NCBI GenBank assembly: GCA_964429995.1
Contig: CAYSDY010000015.1
Location: 1-8,321, forward strand
DNA: 8,321 nt
Direction of reading: 5' to 3'
Source: UBA583 sp964429995
Lineage (GTDB): Archaea; Nanobdellota; Nanobdellia; Woesearchaeales; UBA583
Every line of letters starts with the position of its first letter. Within the stretch, counting starts at the first letter, position 1. The notes under the pieces were generated by a model that had not been told where the DNA came from, ran no database searches, and was given only the letters and a program-made list of their open reading frames with translations. Made by a program: the position numbers and the translations under genes. Shown piece after piece: positions 5,324 through 8,321 of this stretch.

Positions 5324-8218
5324 TTATGAATATGTACAACGAAAACCTATACTTGCTTCCAACACTGTTGGGCCATTAAACAAATCTAAAGTAAATGCAC
5401 CACTCTCAGTACTATACATCCAAAATCCTCCTGATATGAATGCATGAGTTCCTCCACTTGGGTATGCATTTCCTACTGCTGCATATGTTTTACCTATACC
5501 ATTAGAAGATGTATAAGCAGTATTTAAAGGTTTTAGATGATTATATGAAGAAGGTACGACTGTCCATTCGTAATAACCACTACTTGATTGTCCAAGACTA
5601 CTGTTTTGATTTGGATATGTATCATTATTCCATTCTCTAACATTACCTGAAAAATCCCATATTAACTGACCGTTAGCTAATTTCAAGGTTCTTCTTTGAT
5701 TAGCACCAGAGAATGCAGAATTCCCTGTCTCTGTATATTCATTACTTGTAGATGCAACGGGTAATGCAGAATTTGGTGAAAAATCTGTATGTCCTTTATA
5801 CATTGCACTACTCTTCCAATTGTAACTATTTGCTTCTGCTTCTCGTGCAACAGTTACCCATTCAGCACGAGTGATCAATTTATACCCTTCTCCTAAAGAT
5901 TGACAAGCTGTCCTTGCCTGAGCTTGTGTAATATATCCTATAGGTTCAGGTGTTGGATTGGATCTTATACTCATATCCCCTGTTGCATCGCTATATTTCC
6001 AAACCTTATATGTTGAATCTTGTGTTTTGCCTGTTGTTGTAGTAAATTTTGCTTCATATTTCATAACGCAAAATTTTTCTGTTCCCAAGGCAGCATTTGC
6101 AGCAACTTCTATCCAAGATCCTCCAGATAATGCAGCACAATTTAATACTTCTTTTGTTGTAACACTCCAACTTGTTGAATAGTCACCAATTGTTAAACTT
6201 ACAGTTGAAAGTGTTAAAAAACTTGAAGATGATGTCATTCTTATCTGTAATGTATCTGCAGAATTAATTTGACCTGATGATACCCATGCACCACCATTAA
6301 TTCTTAATTGTGGATTTCCATCACCTGCAACTGCTACATTAATAGGTCCATCAAATCCTGTTGTCAACACAACTTCTGATTCTACTAAAGTATTAACAGA
6401 AACTCTAGTAAGATTTGTAAATGTAAATGCATCAGGCATACTATCAGGTACTATTTCAGGAAGAATTCTTTCATTATCATGTGTATATGCACAACGAAAA
6501 CCAAGATAAAACCCAGAAGTATCATCAGAGAACCCCAAATATAAAGTAAAAGGACCATTTACACTACCATATCCCCAATAACAACTACGAGCAAAAGCAT
6601 TTCCTTGATATGTACAACCATAATAATACCCCATTCCATTTGAAGAATCATAATTTCCAAGCGGTCCTGCAAGAATCTTCTCTAGACCATTAATATTTGC
6701 AGAAGTCCATTCGGTCAAACCTCCACTATACCATGGAGAACCCTGAAAACAAGTGTCATTATTCCATTCAAAAAGATTACCTGACAAATCCCATATCATT
6801 TCATCATTTGAAAGCTTTAATGTTCTTCTTTGTGTAGATCCAACAGAATTATCCGTATTATAATATCCATCATTATCATTTAAATCAGCCGCCAATGAAT
6901 AACCTGGAGAACTGTCGCTATGACCTCCCATCATACTCCCAAAACCCACAACTTCAGTATCCCAATTTTCATTTATTAATTCTGCATTTCTTGCTATAGT
7001 TGTCCATTCTGCATTAGTTATAAGATGATATCCTTCTCCTAAACTTTCACAAGCATTTTTAGCCTGTAACTGATTTACATATACAATAGGCTCTGAGTAG
7101 GGAATTGATGTAATATTTAAATTTCCAAGTGCATTATTATACCTCCAACCCTTATACGTATCTTGTGTTTTCCCAGTTAATGAATAAAATTTTGCTTCAT
7201 ACTTCATAACACAAAAATCCTCTGTTCCAAGATCACTATTTCCTGGAACACTTACCCACATACCTCCAGCAAGAGGTAATGTTGAACAATTTAATATGTC
7301 TTTTGTTGTAACATTCCAAGATATTGAATAATCTCCCATTGTTAATGTTGCAGTAGACAGATTCAATACATAAGAAGAAGAATTAAGTTTTATCTGTAAA
7401 GTATCTAAAGGATTCATCTGACCTGATGTTATCCATTCCCCAGAATTAATCCTTATTTGTGGATTTCCATCACCTGTAATACCTATACTAAGTGGTCCAT
7501 CATAACCTATGGGAGTTACAATCTCTGATTCAATCAAAGTACTTAGTTGCACATTATTTCTATTTGTAAAAGCGAATGGTTCAGGTGTTATATCCTGATC
7601 CTCAACATAACAAGACGAATACTGATAAGAAGAATCTCCTGTAAATGTTCCATTATTACAGTCCCTTAAAACAAAAGTACAAGTTTTACCAAAAGAAACA
7701 TTACTAGAATTGTAAAATGTATAACTTTTCCCATGAGACAATGTAACAGATCCAATAGTACATGAAGAATATGGTATGGTATTAACCAACAATGTTTTTG
7801 AAAAAATTCCCTTATTTGTAAAAATATCAACTTGCATTGTAGGGTGTATTGATGATTCAAGACAAGAATCAATATTAGCCAAATGTAAACCTGAAGAATA
7901 ACTTTTATCTAAAACACATGAATTGTTATTTACGACTATTTTTTCAATAGTTATATTCATATATTCATTTCTAAAATATAATTCATTTCCAATAATTTCA
8001 TCAATGTATACATTTTTATTTTGTTCCAAATCATTTTTTTCACCACCAGCAATAATATTCATTTGAAAATCAAAGAACCAATCTTTAAACACAGTAACCG
8101 ACAACACTGTCAAAATCAAAACCAATGATAACGCAACAATTGGAGCTATCGTCTTTTTACTCAAAAATAAACCATAAAAAAAAAGTTTACCTTTACTTTT
8201 TTTATTATATACAACCAT
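5324..8218 (-). CDS. Pilin-like surface adhesin with tandem Ig-like and FGE/C-lectin-fold domains
   Basis: A 964-aa protein. Residues 21-47 give a pilin-like segment ('KKTIAPIVAL', hydrophobic to 43, 'KDWF'), then the module shared with the 536-aa protein (Cys 101 and 119) and a small four-Cys repeat domain (Cys 153, 180, 187, 203). Two units follow. Each has an Ig-like domain ('FTN', 'ESE.V', 'GDGNPQ.RIN', 'DTLQI', 'LT.GDYS'; from ~212 and ~595) and an FGE-sulfatase/formylglycine-generating-type domain ('FCVMKYEAKF', 'RRTLKL', 'IWD.SGN..EW' at 475-485 and 853-863, terminal 'GFRC' at 573-576 and 958-961). The closely spaced Cys pair of genuine formylglycine-generating enzymes is missing, so these are probably binding domains of the C-type-lectin fold, as in variable proteins of diversity-generating retroelements. 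ATG 8218 is the only reasonable start: the next Met is residue 53, past the helix. Confidence 0.88.
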   Translation of the reverse strand: MVVYNKKSKGKLFFYGLFLSKKTIAPIVALSLVLILTVLSVTVFKDWFFDFQMNIIAGGEKNDLEQNKNVYIDEIIGNELYFRNEYMNITIEKIVVNNNSCVLDKSYSSGLHLANIDSCLESSIHPTMQVDIFTNKGIFSKTLLVNTIPYSSCTIGSVTLSHGKSYTFYNSSNVSFGKTCTFVLRDCNNGTFTGDSSYQYSSCYVEDQDITPEPFAFTNRNNVQLSTLIESEIVTPIGYDGPLSIGITGDGNPQIRINSGEWITSGQMNPLDTLQIKLNSSSYVLNLSTATLTMGDYSISWNVTTKDILNCSTLPLAGGMWVSVPGNSDLGTEDFCVMKYEAKFYSLTGKTQDTYKGWRYNNALGNLNITSIPYSEPIVYVNQLQAKNACESLGEGYHLITNAEWTTIARNAELINENWDTEVVGFGSMMGGHSDSSPGYSLAADLNDNDGYYNTDNSVGSTQRRTLKLSNDEMIWDLSGNLFEWNNDTCFQGSPWYSGGLTEWTSANINGLEKILAGPLGNYDSSNGMGYYYGCTYQGNAFARSCYWGYGSVNGPFTLYLGFSDDTSGFYLGFRCAYTHDNERILPEIVPDSMPDAFTFTNLTRVSVNTLVESEVVLTTGFDGPINVAVAGDGNPQLRINGGAWVSSGQINSADTLQIRMTSSSSFLTLSTVSLTIGDYSTSWSVTTKEVLNCAALSGGSWIEVAANAALGTEKFCVMKYEAKFTTTTGKTQDSTYKVWKYSDATGDMSIRSNPTPEPIGYITQAQARTACQSLGEGYKLITRAEWVTVAREAEANSYNWKSSAMYKGHTDFSPNSALPVASTSNEYTETGNSAFSGANQRRTLKLANGQLIWDFSGNVREWNNDTYPNQNSSLGQSSSGYYEWTVVPSSYNHLKPLNTAYTSSNGIGKTYAAVGNAYPSGGTHAFISGGFWMYSTESGAFTLDLFNGPTVLEASIGFRCTYS
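5336..5422 (-). other. Putative variable strip, second lectin-fold domain
   Basis: Codons for W933 to C961. The framework W..Y....G.FTL.L...........GFRC equals that of 6491-6577 in length and spacing, but all 11 residues between the L-x-L position and GFRC differ. This is where DGR target proteins of this fold carry their variable region. No template repeat or reverse transcriptase is in the window, so the role is inferred. Confidence 0.4.
6491..6577 (-). other. Putative variable strip, first lectin-fold domain
   Basis: Codons for W548 to C576, the counterpart of 5336-5422. Eleven of 29 residues match the other copy, and each of those 11 uses the identical codon in both copies. An internal rather than C-terminal strip would be unusual for a DGR target. 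Confidence 0.4.
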
Positions 8219-8243
8219 ATATGATAAATTAATTACCTCTACA

Positions 8244-8252
8244 TTTTATAAA
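8244..8252 (-). promoter_or_regulatory. TATA box of the 964-aa gene
   Basis: TTTATAAAA on the minus strand, 26-34 bases before ATG 8218, predicts an mRNA that begins within a few bases of the start codon (leaderless or nearly so). This is typical of archaea and is the best promoter in the window. Confidence 0.6.
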
Positions 8253-8268
8253 GTTTATCATCAATCGG

Positions 8269-8280
8269 CTCCGTTCGGAG
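8269..8280. promoter_or_regulatory. GC-rich palindrome upstream of the TATA box
   Basis: CTCCG-TT-CGGAG is a perfect 5-bp inverted repeat, extendable by two G-T pairs at 8267-8268 and 8281-8282. It lies 17 bases upstream of the TATA box. Its GC content stands out against the AT-rich surroundings. It could be an operator or activator site for the 964-aa gene, or the hairpin of a terminator for a gene entering from the right on either strand. Confidence 0.35.
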
Positions 8281-8321
8281 TTTAAAACTTTTAAGCAGAA
8301 TAAAGTATTTAAAGATTAGAA

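Noticed and set aside
5958..6182. 74-codon open frame on the plus strand
   Set aside because: Lies opposite the conserved FGE-type domain of the 964-aa gene and has no independent support.
7666..7872. 68-codon open frame on the minus strand
   Set aside because: Alternative frame wholly inside the 964-aa gene; hydrophobic composition is an AT-rich artefact.
8235..8239. GAGGT as a Shine-Dalgarno site for the 964-aa gene
   Set aside because: It is 16 bases from the start codon, too far, and the TATA position predicts an mRNA that begins after it.
1..8321. Reverse transcriptase, transposase or integrase
   Set aside because: All long frames are accounted for by surface proteins, and none shows the motifs of these enzymes. 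tRNA and rRNA genes were also looked for and not seen.

Overview
The window looks like a stretch of AT-rich archaeal chromosome, most likely from a DPANN lineage of the Woesearchaeota/Pacearchaeota type. The lineage is inferred from four things: TATA-like boxes about 25-45 bases before most starts, no convincing Shine-Dalgarno sequences, poly-T tracts just after stop codons, and archaeal type-IV-pilin-like N-termini ('KK-x-I-(A/S)-(P/S)-I-V' followed by a hydrophobic helix and a 'WF..(Y/F)Q' box). There is no housekeeping gene to confirm it. Almost every protein here is secreted or membrane-anchored and rich in N-x-S/T sequons, so this reads as a cell-surface locus.

Layout. (1) 2-64 may be the 3' end of a plus-strand gene. 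(2) 65-467 has no gene but carries a chain of five inverted repeats, including a 13-bp perfect stem and an ~80-nt imperfect hairpin, between two converging gene ends. (3) 468-2924 (minus) encodes an 818-aa membrane-anchored protein: one N-terminal membrane helix, a large ectodomain, a six-cysteine linker and a C-terminal lipase-like alpha/beta hydrolase with a complete visible triad. (4) 3016-3446 (minus) encodes two overlapping reading frames, a 48-aa membrane anchor and a 94-aa coiled-coil plus six-cysteine head. They are joined at TAATG and look like one 143-aa surface protein split by a one-base shift. (5) 3447-3614 is a divergent promoter region. (6) 3615-5225 (plus) encodes a 536-aa pilin-like protein displaying two copies of an unrecognised beta-rich domain at an exact 198-residue period. 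(7) 5324-8218 (minus) encodes a 964-aa pilin-like protein displaying two copies of an Ig-like domain plus an FGE-sulfatase/C-type-lectin-fold domain. (8) 8219-8321 holds the promoter of that gene and a GC-rich palindrome.

How the genes fit together. The 536-aa and 964-aa proteins share a homologous N-terminal module of about 130 residues (hydrophobic helix, 'IGN.LY', 'NIT', a cysteine pair, 'KG...K') but carry unrelated C-terminal modules, so the module behaves like a standard presentation head for swappable binding domains. The lipase and the Cys-rich protein use separate anchors. Together they suggest equipment for attaching to, and possibly attacking, another cell or its lipids, as would suit an episymbiont; this is inference. 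The best leads are the hypervariable C-terminal strips of the two lectin-fold domains, the split small gene, the structured spacer and the unknown 198-residue domain.
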